Assembly (NCBI GenBank): GCA_025463365.1
Contig: JAOBWM010000037.1
Coordinates: 1-36,304, forward strand
DNA: 36,304 nucleotides
Origin: Acidimicrobiales bacterium
GTDB taxonomy: Bacteria; Actinomycetota; Acidimicrobiia; Acidimicrobiales; Iamiaceae
Reading direction: 5' to 3'
Part shown: one piece after another, positions 9,425 to 18,940 of the stretch
How positions within the stretch are numbered: the stretch's first letter is position 1
Layout: every line of letters begins with the position of its first letter
The notes under the pieces: model-generated
The model's input: the letters and a program-made list of their open reading frames with translations, nothing else
Database searches by the model: none
Told to the model about the DNA's origin: nothing
Made by a program: the position numbers and the translations under genes

Positions 9425-9541
9425 TGTCGATCGCGAACCCCCTCGGTTCACGATCGACGCAAATTCGGGTGGGCCCGGGGGTGGGCCCGTGATTTCTGTC
9501 GATCGCGAACCCCCTCGGTTCACGATCGACCCAAATTCGGG
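9425..9541. repeat. Two tandem copies of a hairpin-forming repeat
   Basis: Two 45-base units begin at 9425 and 9497 (72-base offset) and differ at a single base (9459 versus 9531). Each contains 14-base arms (GTCGATCGCGAACC and GGTTCACGATCGAC) with one mismatch around a CCCTC loop; the hairpins are 9426-9458 and 9498-9530. A further ATT/AAT pairing extends the stem, and each unit ends CAAATTCGGG. They fill the gap between the 3' end of the phosphotransferase gene and the 5' end of the methyltransferase gene. A related element lies at 26025-26071. Confidence 0.9.
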
Positions 9542-9562
9542 AGGGTCGTCCGGGAGGGCGGG

Positions 9563-10798
9563 TCACAGGGTGAGGGCGACCTTGGACCAGTAGGAGCCGT
9601 CGAGCATCTGCCTGAGGGTCTCGCGGTGGATGATCATGTCGTCGAGGTCGGGGGGTCGTACGGCTTCGCCGAAGAGGACGGCGCGCTCGGTGACTCGGCG
9701 CATGATCACGCCGTGGCGCATGGCGGCATACGCGATGTACCAGGTGAGATCGGCGGGGGTGCGGCCCGAGGCCTCGGCGTAGGTGGCGGCGACGTCGGCG
9801 GGTTGGAGGAAGTCGGCGATGCCGGGCGCGCCGAGGTCGACGGCGAGGTCCTGGAAGAAAAGGTGGAGGTAGGTCATCCAGCCGATGTCGACCTCCGGCG
9901 GGGCGATGCCGGCCATCTCCCAGTCGAGGACCGCCGTGACCTCCCAGTCGACGAACATCATGTTGCCGATGCGGGCGTCGCCCCAGGAGAGTCGGGCCTC
10001 GGTGGTCGCGGGGAGGTTGGCCCGGAGCCAGGCGAAGCAGTCATCGAGCAGGGACGACCGTTCCTCGCCGACGACCCACTCGTGGTAGCGCTCCCAGCCG
10101 GCGAGGTGGCGCTCGAGGGCGGTGGCCCCGGGACCTGGCGGCGGCACGGGCGTATCGGCGATGTCGGTGAAGTCCGACAGGAACGAAAGGTCGTGGGACT
10201 CGGGAGTGATCTCATGGATGCCCGCCAGCGCGCGGACCGCGGAGTCCTGGAGGGTCCGGCGCTGCTCGGGCGTGGCGGTGGAGACCCAGTTGTCGTCGAA
10301 CGTGTACGGCAGGACGTCGCGCGGCACGTCGCCGTCGACGCGAGCCATCACGAAGAACGGCGCGCCGATGACCGACGCGTCGCCCTCGAACCACAGCGTC
10401 TCCGGCACCGGCACGTCGGTGGCCGCACCCAGCACAGACATCACCCGGTACTGCATGGCGAGGTCGTAGGTGGGGAAGACGGGCACCTTGTCGAGCTCGG
10501 GCTCGATGCGGGCGACGCAGCGTCGGGCGGCGCGCTCCCCGTCCGCACCGGTCCACGAGGCCGAGAAGAGCAGCGTCTCCGAGGACATGCCGTTGCCCTC
10601 GGGCTTCACGATGTCGGCGACGGTGGGCGACGCCCCCTCGGGGAGCACCCCGGCGAGCCAGGTCTGGATCCGGCGCCCCAGCTCGGCCTGGTCGCGCGTG
10701 GAGGTCGTGATGTGGTCGCTCGCCAGTTCCGCCGGACCGCCGAGCGTGGCGGTGGCGGTGGCGTCGGTGCTGACATCGGTCGTGGGCTCGGTGGCCAT
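9563..10798 (-). CDS. APH-fold phosphotransferase family protein
   Basis: A 411-residue protein with the aminoglycoside phosphotransferase/choline kinase fold. The catalytic loop reads SWGDARIGNMMF, with Asp274 as likely catalytic base and the metal-binding Asn five residues later; the usual His of HGD is Trp. LDWEMAG (Asp292) is the DFG-like metal site. This subtype is common in actinobacteria and resembles the N-terminal kinase domain of ACAD10/ACAD11, so phosphorylation of a hydroxylated acyl or lipid substrate is more likely than drug resistance. That is inference. ATG at 10798 is chosen because GGGAGA precedes it; the frame is open further upstream but reads low-quality sequence overlapping the divergent gene. 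A KstR-like palindrome lies 38 bases upstream. Confidence 0.85.
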   Translation of the reverse strand: MATEPTTDVSTDATATATLGGPAELASDHITTSTRDQAELGRRIQTWLAGVLPEGASPTVADIVKPEGNGMSSETLLFSASWTGADGERAARRCVARIEPELDKVPVFPTYDLAMQYRVMSVLGAATDVPVPETLWFEGDASVIGAPFFVMARVDGDVPRDVLPYTFDDNWVSTATPEQRRTLQDSAVRALAGIHEITPESHDLSFLSDFTDIADTPVPPPGPGATALERHLAGWERYHEWVVGEERSSLLDDCFAWLRANLPATTEARLSWGDARIGNMMFVDWEVTAVLDWEMAGIAPPEVDIGWMTYLHLFFQDLAVDLGAPGIADFLQPADVAATYAEASGRTPADLTWYIAYAAMRHGVIMRRVTERAVLFGEAVRPPDLDDMIIHRETLRQMLDGSYWSKVALTL

Positions 10799-10835
10799 GG
10801 CTCTCCCAGCGTCCTCGTCCCCTGGACCCGACGAA

Positions 10836-10853
10836 ACGAGAACGTGTTCTCGT
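10836..10853. promoter_or_regulatory. KstR-like palindromic operator
   Basis: ACGAGAAC (10836-10843), two bases GT, then GTTCTCGT (10846-10853) form a perfect eight-base inverted repeat. Its core AGAACGTGTTCT matches the inner part of the mycobacterial KstR consensus TNNAACNNGTTNNA; the outer T/A are G/C here. A further half site TAGAAC is on the minus strand at 10864-10869. The palindrome lies 38 bases before the phosphotransferase start and about 85 before the divergent lipoprotein gene. Confidence 0.55.
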
Positions 10854-10900
10854 CGGCCCTGCCGTTCTAGCCGGAACCCGTGCGGCCCGCTGACCGCCGA

Positions 10901-10928
10901 TTCCCGGGCCGGAGGCGAGGCGTAGCAT
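10901..10928 (+). promoter_or_regulatory. Promoter-like element of the SurA-like gene, near-leaderless
   Basis: TAGCAT (10923-10928) fits the TANNNT -10 pattern and lies nine bases before the GTG at 10938. A weak -35-like TTCCCG is at 10901-10906 (16-base spacer). Transcription would begin at or just before the start codon. Confidence 0.45.
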
Positions 10929-10937
10929 CCTGTCCTC

Positions 10938-12083
10938 GTGGAACGCCGACGCACCCCCGTCCGCCTCGCCGGCCTCACCGCCGCCGCCTTGCTGCTCGCC
11001 GGTGGACTGGGCGCGTGCGGCCGCAACACGCTCGTCGGCCGGCCCGCGATCGCCACCATCAACGGCCACGACATCTCGCAGGCCGACGTCCAGGCCGCGG
11101 TCGACGACCAGCTGAAGGTGCTGACGAAGAGCGGGCCCGGCGCCGAGAAGCAGCGGGCCGCCGCCGAGGCGGCCCAGACCCAGGGCGTACCGACGAAGGC
11201 CCAGTTCGCGGTCCAGCTCCAGGCCAAGCTCGACGAGTACCGAGCCGGTTCGTACCGGATGAACATGACCGGCACCGACACCGAGCTCACCGCGATCATC
11301 CAGACCGAGATCTACCGCGACGCCCTGCGCCACGTGCACGGCAAGATCACCAAGACCGAGCGGGACAACGCCCACACGCAGGTCCTCCAGAGCATCAAGG
11401 CACTCGGGTTGAAGGAGACCGACATCCCGAAGCGGTACCTGACCGGGGTCGAGGAGACCCAGTCGATCGTGCTCGCCATCCAGGCCGCGGCGCCCAAGGG
11501 CACAGTTCCGCCCGCCACCCCGGCCGCCGAGTACGAGGCGCAGCTGAAGGCGCTGTACGACCAGCAGGCCGAGGGCTACGCCCAGGTGTGCATCAGCCTG
11601 ATCAGCACCGCCGACGAAGCCTCGGCCAAGGCCGCTCGTGCCCGCATCGACGGAGGCGAGAGCTTCGCGTCGGTGGCCTCGGAGGTCTCGTTGGACGCCA
11701 CGTCGGCGGCCAACGGCGGGAAGGCGGACTGCATCTCCCGGTCCCAGCTGGTCGGGGTCTTCCCCGACGCCACGGCGTCGAAGGCGGGCGACGTCCTCGG
11801 ACCGGCGCAGGGCAACGGCGCCTGGGTGATCGTGAAGCTCGATTCGGTGAAGGTGCCGACCTACGCGGAGCTGCGCTCCACGCTGGCCGATGCGAACCCG
11901 AACACCGACGAGCAGGCCAAGAGCCAGGCCCTCGGCGCGTTCGTCGACAAGGAGTTCCGGGCCGCCCTGAAGCGGGCGAAGGTCTCGATCGACTCGCGCT
12001 ACGGCACCTGGAGCGCCAAGACCGGCGCGGTCGTGGCGCCCGGCGGCAGGGCCGCCACCTCCACCACGGTCGCCGGGCCCTGA
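10938..12083 (+). CDS. SurA/PrsA-like lipoprotein with parvulin peptidyl-prolyl isomerase domain
   Basis: A 381-residue exported protein. The N-terminus is a lipoprotein signal: a basic start, a hydrophobic stretch and lipobox LGAC with the lipidated Cys at residue 27. A SurA-N-like helical region follows (ATINGHDISQADVQAAVDDQL), and a parvulin-type rotamase domain lies around residues 200-310 (DGGESFASVASEVSLDATSA, then GDVLGPAQGNGAWVIVKLD). It probably assists folding of exported proteins at the outer face of the membrane. GTG at 10938 is the only start that keeps the complete signal peptide. The Ala/Thr-rich tail (GGRAATSTTVAGP) is disordered. mazG starts 13 bases downstream, so cotranscription is likely. 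Confidence 0.85.
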   Translation: MERRRTPVRLAGLTAAALLLAGGLGACGRNTLVGRPAIATINGHDISQADVQAAVDDQLKVLTKSGPGAEKQRAAAEAAQTQGVPTKAQFAVQLQAKLDEYRAGSYRMNMTGTDTELTAIIQTEIYRDALRHVHGKITKTERDNAHTQVLQSIKALGLKETDIPKRYLTGVEETQSIVLAIQAAAPKGTVPPATPAAEYEAQLKALYDQQAEGYAQVCISLISTADEASAKAARARIDGGESFASVASEVSLDATSAANGGKADCISRSQLVGVFPDATASKAGDVLGPAQGNGAWVIVKLDSVKVPTYAELRSTLADANPNTDEQAKSQALGAFVDKEFRAALKRAKVSIDSRYGTWSAKTGAVVAPGGRAATSTTVAGP

Positions 12084-12096
12084 GCCCGGCCGCACC

Positions 12097-13461
12097 ATGA
12101 GCAGGCCTCGCGTGGTCGTCGTGGGCCTCGGGCCCGGTGACCCGTCGCTGATCACCGCCGGGGTCACCGCGGCGATCGACCGGATCCCCGTGCGGTTCCT
12201 CCGCACGGAGCGCCACCCGTCGGCATCGCTGGTGCCCGGCGCGGCCACCTTCGACCACCACTACGAGGCGGCCGACACCTTCGACGAGGTGTACCGGCAC
12301 GTGGTCGACGACATCCTGGCCGCAGCCACCGAGCACGGCGAGGTGCTCTACGCCGTGCCCGGCTCACCGCGGGTCCTCGAACGAACGGTCGACCTGCTGG
12401 ACGCGGAGGCGGCCGCGGGTCGCATCGAGCTCGAGGTGCTGGCCGCGGTGTCGTTCGTCGACCTGGCCTGGGTGCGGCTCGGCATCGACCCCTACGAGCA
12501 GGGCGTCCGCTTGGTCGACGCGCACCGCTTCGCGGTGGCCGCCGCGGGGGAGCGGGGTCCGATGCTCGTGGCGCACTGCCACAACCGCCGCGTGCTCTCG
12601 GACGTGAAGCTCGCCGTCGACGACCCTCCGGTCGAGCCCGTCGTGGCGCTGCAGCGGCTCGGCCTGCCCGACGAGGCGATCACGACGGTCGAGTGGGCCG
12701 ACCTCGACCGCACCATCGAGCCGGACCACCTCACCTCGCTGTACGTGCCGGCGCTCGCCGCGCCCGTGGCCGGCGAGGTGGCGGCGTTCGTGGAACTGGT
12801 CGCCACGCTGCGAGCCGAATGCCCGTGGGACGCCGAGCAGACCCACCGCACGCTCACCCGCCACCTGGTCGAGGAGACCTACGAGGTGATCGAGGCGCTC
12901 GAGGCCGTGGGCGACGGCGGGCCCGACGTGGAGCCGGCGGCGTACGCCCACCTGGAGGAGGAGCTCGGCGACCTCCTGTTCCAGATCGTGTTCCACACCA
13001 CGCTCGCCACCGAAGCCGGTGCCTTCGGCCTGGCCGACGTGGCCCGCGGCATCCACGACAAGCTCGTCCACCGCCACCCGCACGTCTTCCCGCGTGCCAC
13101 CGACGGGCTCGTCGACGTCGAGGGGTCCGACGACGTGGTCGCCAACTGGGAGGCGATCAAGAAGGAGGAGAAGGGTCGCGACTCCGTCTTCGACGGCATC
13201 CCGTCACACCTGCCGGCCCTCCTCTATGCGCTGAAGGTCCACAAGAAGGCCGACACCGTCGGCCTCGACCTCGCCGCCGAGATCCCGAGTGCCCCGACGG
13301 CGCTCGCTGCTGCCGTCGAGTCGCCCGACGACGAGACCGTGGGCGCCCTCCTCCTCGCTGCCGTGGCGATGGCGAGGGCCGCCGACGTCGATCCCGAGAC
13401 CGCCCTCCGCGCCGCCAGCGCAAGGCTCCGTGACCGAGCCAAGGCGGTCGAAACCTCCTGA
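12097..13461 (+). CDS. mazG: MazG nucleotide pyrophosphohydrolase fused to a tetrapyrrole-methylase-like domain
   Basis: A 454-residue fusion. Residues about 5-215 resemble the SAM-dependent tetrapyrrole (corrin/porphyrin) methylase fold (VVVVGLGPGDPSLITAG, then YAVPGSPRVLERTV). Residues about 225-350 form a MazG domain with CPWDAEQTHRTL, the metal-binding EETYEVIEALE and EELGDLLFQIVFH. MazG hydrolyses nucleoside triphosphates to monophosphates and pyrophosphate, cleaning the pool or lowering alarmone signalling. The same two-domain layout is known from YabN-type proteins; whether the methylase half is active cannot be read from the sequence. ATG at 12097 follows the lipoprotein stop by 13 bases. 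In M. tuberculosis mazG also lies between mfd and eno. Confidence 0.94.
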   Translation: MSRPRVVVVGLGPGDPSLITAGVTAAIDRIPVRFLRTERHPSASLVPGAATFDHHYEAADTFDEVYRHVVDDILAAATEHGEVLYAVPGSPRVLERTVDLLDAEAAAGRIELEVLAAVSFVDLAWVRLGIDPYEQGVRLVDAHRFAVAAAGERGPMLVAHCHNRRVLSDVKLAVDDPPVEPVVALQRLGLPDEAITTVEWADLDRTIEPDHLTSLYVPALAAPVAGEVAAFVELVATLRAECPWDAEQTHRTLTRHLVEETYEVIEALEAVGDGGPDVEPAAYAHLEEELGDLLFQIVFHTTLATEAGAFGLADVARGIHDKLVHRHPHVFPRATDGLVDVEGSDDVVANWEAIKKEEKGRDSVFDGIPSHLPALLYALKVHKKADTVGLDLAAEIPSAPTALAAAVESPDDETVGALLLAAVAMARAADVDPETALRAASARLRDRAKAVETS

Positions 13462-13495
13462 CCTCTGGCCTGGCGAGTCGCCGACCCGAGGATCC

Positions 13496-15487
<1,992 letters not shown>

Positions 15488-15515
15488 CACCGGCCGGTGG
15501 GTCGGCATCGACCCC

Positions 15516-15521
15516 TAGGTT
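15516..15521 (+). promoter_or_regulatory. -10 box for a leaderless acyl-CoA dehydrogenase transcript
   Basis: TAGGTT (15516-15521) is separated by six bases from the ATG at 15528. No good -35 is seen. The position suits a transcript starting at the ATG, and no clear ribosome binding site precedes that start. Confidence 0.4.
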
Positions 15522-15527
15522 GCGGCC

Positions 15528-16700
15528 ATGGACTTCACGCCGGATCCCGATCACGAGGCGATCCGTGAGGGGGTCCGCAGAGCGTGCGCGGACTTCGACG
15601 ACGACTACTGGCGCCGCTGCGACACCGACCACGAGTTTCCCTGGGACTTCTACCGGGCGATGGCCGAGGGCGGTTGGATCGGCATCGCCATCCCCGAGGC
15701 GTACGGGGGCGGGGGCCGGGGGATCACCGAGGCATCGATCGTCGTGGAGGAGGTGGCCGCCTCCGGTGCGGCGATGAACGGCGCGTCCGCGATCCACCTC
15801 TCGATCTTCGGGATGGGACCGGTGATCAAGCACGGGTCCGAGGAGTTGCGCGCCCGCGTGCTGCCCCGGGTCGCTTCGGGCGAGTTGCACGTGGCCTTCG
15901 GCGTGACCGAGCCCGATGCCGGCACCGACACGTCGCGCATCAGCACCCGTGCCACCCTCGCGGCCGACGGGTCGCACTACCTCGTGCGCGGTCGCAAGGT
16001 CTGGACCACCAAGGCGCCCTATTGCGACAAGGTCCTGCTGTTGGTCCGGACGACGCCCCGAGCCGAGGTCGCCAAGCCCACCGACGGGATGACGTTGCTG
16101 CTCGCCGACCTCCAGCGACCCGAGGTCACGATCACCCCGATCCCCAAGGCCGGGCGCAACGCGGTGGTGTCGTGCGAGGTGGCCTACGACGACCTCCCGG
16201 TCGACGTGGCCGACAGGGTCGGCGAGGAGGGCGACGGCTTCCGGTACCTCCTCGACGGGCTCAACCCGGAGCGGATCCTCATCGCCGCCGAGGCCTTGGG
16301 CACGGGCCGCGCCGCGCTGCGCCGGGCCGTGGCCTACGCCGGCGAGCGGATCGTGTTCGACCGCCCGATCGGCCAGAACCAGGGGATCGCCTTCCCGCTG
16401 GCCCGCGCCCACATGGACCTGCGGGCGGCGGAGCTGACCATCCGGGACGCCGCGTGGCGCTACGACGAGGGGCTGGCGTGCGGCGAAGCCGCCAACACCG
16501 CGAAGTACCTCGCCGCCGAGGCGGGCTACTTCGCCGCGGACCAGGCCGTGCAGACCCTCGGCGGCATGGGCTACGCCAGCGAGTACCACGTCGAGCGGTA
16601 CTGGCGCGAGGCCCGGCTCATGCGCCTGGCGCCGGTCAGCCAGGAGATGGTCCAGGCCTACGTCGCCACCCACGTCCTCGGGCTGCCCCGCTCGTACTGA
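15528..16700 (+). CDS. Acyl-CoA dehydrogenase family flavoprotein with displaced catalytic glutamate
   Basis: A 390-residue FAD enzyme of the acyl-CoA dehydrogenase fold: N-terminal helical domain, middle beta domain with AFGVTEPDAGTDTSRI and VRGRKVWTT, and C-terminal helical domain with FDRPIGQNQGIAFPLA and QTLGGMGYASEYHVERYWRE. It should oxidise an acyl-CoA to the 2-enoyl-CoA, passing electrons to ETF. At the site of the usual catalytic Glu (the YEG of medium- and short-chain enzymes) the sequence is LAPVS, with Pro369. Glu248 in LNPERILIAAE aligns with the alternative catalytic Glu of isovaleryl-CoA and long-chain enzymes, so activity is plausible. The substrate is unknown. It interrupts the conserved divIC/ftsB-DUF501-ppx order and has its own promoter-like box. 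Confidence 0.9.
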   Translation: MDFTPDPDHEAIREGVRRACADFDDDYWRRCDTDHEFPWDFYRAMAEGGWIGIAIPEAYGGGGRGITEASIVVEEVAASGAAMNGASAIHLSIFGMGPVIKHGSEELRARVLPRVASGELHVAFGVTEPDAGTDTSRISTRATLAADGSHYLVRGRKVWTTKAPYCDKVLLLVRTTPRAEVAKPTDGMTLLLADLQRPEVTITPIPKAGRNAVVSCEVAYDDLPVDVADRVGEEGDGFRYLLDGLNPERILIAAEALGTGRAALRRAVAYAGERIVFDRPIGQNQGIAFPLARAHMDLRAAELTIRDAAWRYDEGLACGEAANTAKYLAAEAGYFAADQAVQTLGGMGYASEYHVERYWREARLMRLAPVSQEMVQAYVATHVLGLPRSY

Positions 16701-16761
16701 TGCCCACCTACGACGTCGACATCCCCTTCGGGCGTTGGGCCACGCAGGAGCAGCGGGCGGC

Positions 16762-16788
16762 TTGCGTGTCAGACGTGGTCGGTAGGAT
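16762..16788 (+). promoter_or_regulatory. Promoter for leaderless Uma2 transcript
   Basis: TAGGAT (16783-16788) lies seven bases before the ATG at 16796, with TTGCGT at 16762-16767 (15-base spacer) as a possible -35. This favours ATG 16796 over the in-frame ATG at 16700. Confidence 0.5.
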
Positions 16789-16795
16789 CTCGGGC

Positions 16796-17383
16796 ATGGC
16801 GATCGCCTCGCGCCTCTCTCCCCAGGGTGCCACCGGGTTCACGGTGGACGACATCCAGGAGTTCCCGAACGACGGCCTCCGGTACGAGCTGATCGACGGG
16901 ATGCTGATCGTGAACCCTCCGCCCACCAAGCTCCACCAGCTGGCCCTCACACGCCTGTATGCCCTGCTGATCGCCGGCGCCCCGCCCGGGATCGAGGTGT
17001 TTCCCGCGCCGACCGCATGGCGCCCCGACGCTGACGAGAACTGGTACGAACCCGATCTGATCGTGACCCCGACGCCCACGCCGGAGGTCCTCGCGACTCC
17101 GGGGGTCAACTACTTCGACGTGCCCCCGATGCTCGTCGTCGAGATCCTTTCGCCTTCGACGCGCACCTATGACGTCACGGCCAAGTACTCCGCCTACGAC
17201 CGGGGAGGCGCGGCCGCCTATTGGATCGTCGATCCAGCGGTCGGCGCTCCGACCGTCGACGTGTTCGAGCGCACCGAGTCGGGCGGGTCGTTGACGTCGG
17301 TGGGCCATGCCGAGGGGGAAGAGCGCCTCGAGATCTCGGTGCCGTGGCCCGTCACGGTCGTGCCCGCCGATCTCGTGCGCTGA
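16796..17383 (+). CDS. Uma2 family (DUF820) putative restriction-endonuclease-fold protein
   Basis: A 195-residue protein with the Uma2 signature: FTVDDIQEFPNDGLRYELIDG, then NWYEPDLIV and PPMLVVEILSPST, and TAKYSAYDRGGAAAYWIVDP. The Asp, Glu and Lys in the last three blocks are the PD-(D/E)XK-type nuclease residues. Uma2 proteins are widespread in cyanobacteria and actinobacteria, often as isolated paralogues, and their function is mostly unknown. No methylase or antitoxin partner is adjacent. ATG at 16796 fits the family N-terminus and a leaderless promoter; the ATG at 16700, overlapping the acyl-CoA dehydrogenase stop, would add 32 residues outside the family. DUF501 begins right after the stop. 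Confidence 0.85.
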   Translation: MAIASRLSPQGATGFTVDDIQEFPNDGLRYELIDGMLIVNPPPTKLHQLALTRLYALLIAGAPPGIEVFPAPTAWRPDADENWYEPDLIVTPTPTPEVLATPGVNYFDVPPMLVVEILSPSTRTYDVTAKYSAYDRGGAAAYWIVDPAVGAPTVDVFERTESGGSLTSVGHAEGEERLEISVPWPVTVVPADLVR

Positions 17384-17384
17384 G

Positions 17385-17906
17385 GTGGCCGAGCGAGACC
17401 CGCGGCCCGAGGTGGTCGTGGTCGACGATGCACCCACGCCGGACGACCTCGCGGCCGTGACCGCCTTGCTGGACCGAGCCCCGAAGGGAGACTTCCGCAT
17501 CGTGGTCCGCCACGCACGCGACGGATCGCCCGTGGTGATCCGCAACCACCCGCTCCTGGCCGACGGCACGCCCATGCCCACGCGCTACTGGCTGCTCGGC
17601 GAGCCCGAGCGCACGATGGTCAGCCGCATCGAGAGCCGAGGCGGGGTGCACCGGGTGGAGGACGAGATCGGCCTGGATGCCATCGCGGTGGCCCACGACC
17701 GCTACGCCGCCGAACGAGACGCCGACCTGCCCGCCGATTGGAGCGGCCCCCGGCCGTCGGGCGGCGTCGGCGGAACGCGCGTGGGCGTGAAGTGCCTCCA
17801 TGCCCACTACGGCTGGTGGCTGGCCGGCGGTCCCGACCCGGTGGGCGCCTGGGTGCACGCCCACCTCGAGCTGGGCGACGGTGACCGGACGCCGCCTGAG
17901 ACCTGA
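17385..17906 (+). CDS. DUF501 domain-containing protein
   Basis: A 173-residue protein matching the DUF501 family: a short acidic N-terminus, ALLDRAPKGDFRIVVRHARD, then the conserved TPMPTRYWLLGEPERTMVSR and, near the C-terminus, VGVKCLHAHYGWWLAGGPDP, where conserved Cys and His residues could bind a metal. The function is unknown. The gene corresponds in position to Rv1025 of M. tuberculosis, between the divIC/ftsB-like gene and ppx. The start is GTG at 17385, one base after the Uma2 stop; the frame is open further upstream, but that part only shadows the end of Uma2. ppx follows after 12 bases, so the two are probably cotranscribed. Confidence 0.88.
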   Translation: MAERDPRPEVVVVDDAPTPDDLAAVTALLDRAPKGDFRIVVRHARDGSPVVIRNHPLLADGTPMPTRYWLLGEPERTMVSRIESRGGVHRVEDEIGLDAIAVAHDRYAAERDADLPADWSGPRPSGGVGGTRVGVKCLHAHYGWWLAGGPDPVGAWVHAHLELGDGDRTPPET

Positions 17907-17918
17907 GAGGATCACCCC

Positions 17919-18863
17919 ATGACCGAACGGGTGGCGTCGATCGACGTCGGGACCAACTCCACGCGCCTCTTGGTTGCCGACCTCGACGGCGCCGCCGGCC
18001 CGCTGGTCACGATCGAGCGGCTGATGCGGATCACCCGACTCGGCCGAGGGGTCGACGCCAGCGGATCGCTCGATGCCGAGGCCATCGAGCGCACGGTGGC
18101 CGTCTTGCGCGAGTACCGCGAGGTCATGGACCGCCAGGGCGTGGCGGAGGGTCGGGTGCGCATGACCGCCACGTCGGCCAGCCGCGATGCCTCGAACCGC
18201 GACGTCTTCTTCGACGCTGCCGAGGCGGCGGTGGGCGTGCGGCCCGAACTGCTCTCGGGTGACGCCGAGGCCCGCCTGTCGTTCCTCGGTGCCACCGCCG
18301 ACATCGATCCGGCGCTCGGCCCGTTCCTCGTGTTCGACCTCGGTGGCGGTTCGACTGAGTTCGTCTACGGGACCGGTGGGCCCGACGGCGAGATCGAGGC
18401 CTCGCTCTCGCTCGACGTGGGGTGCGTGCGCCTCACCGAGCGGTTCCTCGTGAACGATCCACCTGCACCCGAGGACCTGACCGCCGCGATCAGCTACACC
18501 GACGCCTGGCTGGAGGACGTCCAGCTCCAGATCCCGCAGTCGGCCGAAGCCCGCACGGTGGTGGGCCTGGCCGGCACGGTGACCACCGTCGCCGCCGTCG
18601 AGCTCGGCCTGGCCTCCTACGACCGCGACGCGGTGCACCACTTCGTGCTCACCAAGGACGCCGCCGAGGACGTCTTCCGCACGCTCGCCACCGAGAACCG
18701 CGCCGACCGACTCCACAACCCCGGGTTGGAGGAGGCACGGGCTGATGTGATCGTCGGCGGCTGCTGCGCCCTGGTGGCCATCTACCGCCGGCTGTCGCTC
18801 GACGAGATCCTCGTGAGCGAGGCCGACATCCTCGACGGATTGGCCCGTTCGCTCGTCGGCTGA
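17919..18863 (+). CDS. Ppx/GppA family exopolyphosphatase / pppGpp phosphatase
   Basis: A 314-residue member of the ASKHA phosphatase fold. The phosphate-binding motifs are visible: SIDVGTNSTRLLVAD at the N-terminus, MTATSASRDASNR near residue 85, SGDAEARLSFLGA, and FDLGGGSTEFVYG near 140, with LAGTVTTVAA further on. It hydrolyses terminal phosphates of polyphosphate and/or pppGpp, linking phosphate storage with the stringent response. It is the short form (about 310 residues) without the C-terminal HD domain, like Rv1026. ATG at 17919 is preceded by GAGAGG. This is the last gene of the conserved mfd-ppx neighbourhood; a tandem repeat follows. Confidence 0.93.
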   Translation: MTERVASIDVGTNSTRLLVADLDGAAGPLVTIERLMRITRLGRGVDASGSLDAEAIERTVAVLREYREVMDRQGVAEGRVRMTATSASRDASNRDVFFDAAEAAVGVRPELLSGDAEARLSFLGATADIDPALGPFLVFDLGGGSTEFVYGTGGPDGEIEASLSLDVGCVRLTERFLVNDPPAPEDLTAAISYTDAWLEDVQLQIPQSAEARTVVGLAGTVTTVAAVELGLASYDRDAVHHFVLTKDAAEDVFRTLATENRADRLHNPGLEEARADVIVGGCCALVAIYRRLSLDEILVSEADILDGLARSLVG

Positions 18864-18869
18864 CCGGCC

Positions 18870-18913
18870 GGACCTGCGGGGGACCTGCGGGGGAACGGCG
18901 GGGGAACGGCATC
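18870..18913. repeat. Tandem 11-base repeat, four degenerate units
   Basis: GGACCTGCGGG occurs twice (18870-18880, 18881-18891), followed by GGAACGGCGGG (18892-18902) and GGAACGGCATC (18903-18913). The G5 tracts recur exactly every 11 bases, about one helical turn. The element lies between ppx and the acyl-CoA synthetase promoter. Confidence 0.85.
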
Positions 18914-18926
18914 CGGGCTGTCCGCG

Positions 18927-18932
18927 TAAGGT
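18927..18932 (+). promoter_or_regulatory. -10 box for leaderless acyl-CoA synthetase transcript
   Basis: TAAGGT (18927-18932) lies eight bases before the GTG at 18941. There is no convincing -35, which could mean activator dependence; the 11-base repeats sit directly upstream. Confidence 0.45.
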
Positions 18933-18940
18933 GCCCCTCC

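Noticed and set aside
9425-9541. Possible CRISPR array
   Set aside because: Only two units, each with a long hairpin, and no cas genes; this fits a hairpin repeat, not an array.
9563-10798. Phosphotransferase as an aminoglycoside resistance gene
   Set aside because: The catalytic loop is the WGDAR-type found in broad actinobacterial families with lipid-related context; no resistance or mobile context is present.
10212-12248. Minus-strand open frame of 678 codons
   Set aside because: It spans parts of the phosphotransferase and lipoprotein genes in the wrong frame and contains no domain.
16700-16795. N-terminal extension of the Uma2 protein from ATG 16700
   Set aside because: The extra residues fall outside the family and the stretch holds a promoter-like element seven bases from ATG 16796.
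16796-17383. Uma2 gene as part of a restriction-modification or toxin-antitoxin locus
   Set aside because: No methylase, specificity subunit or antitoxin-like gene is adjacent.
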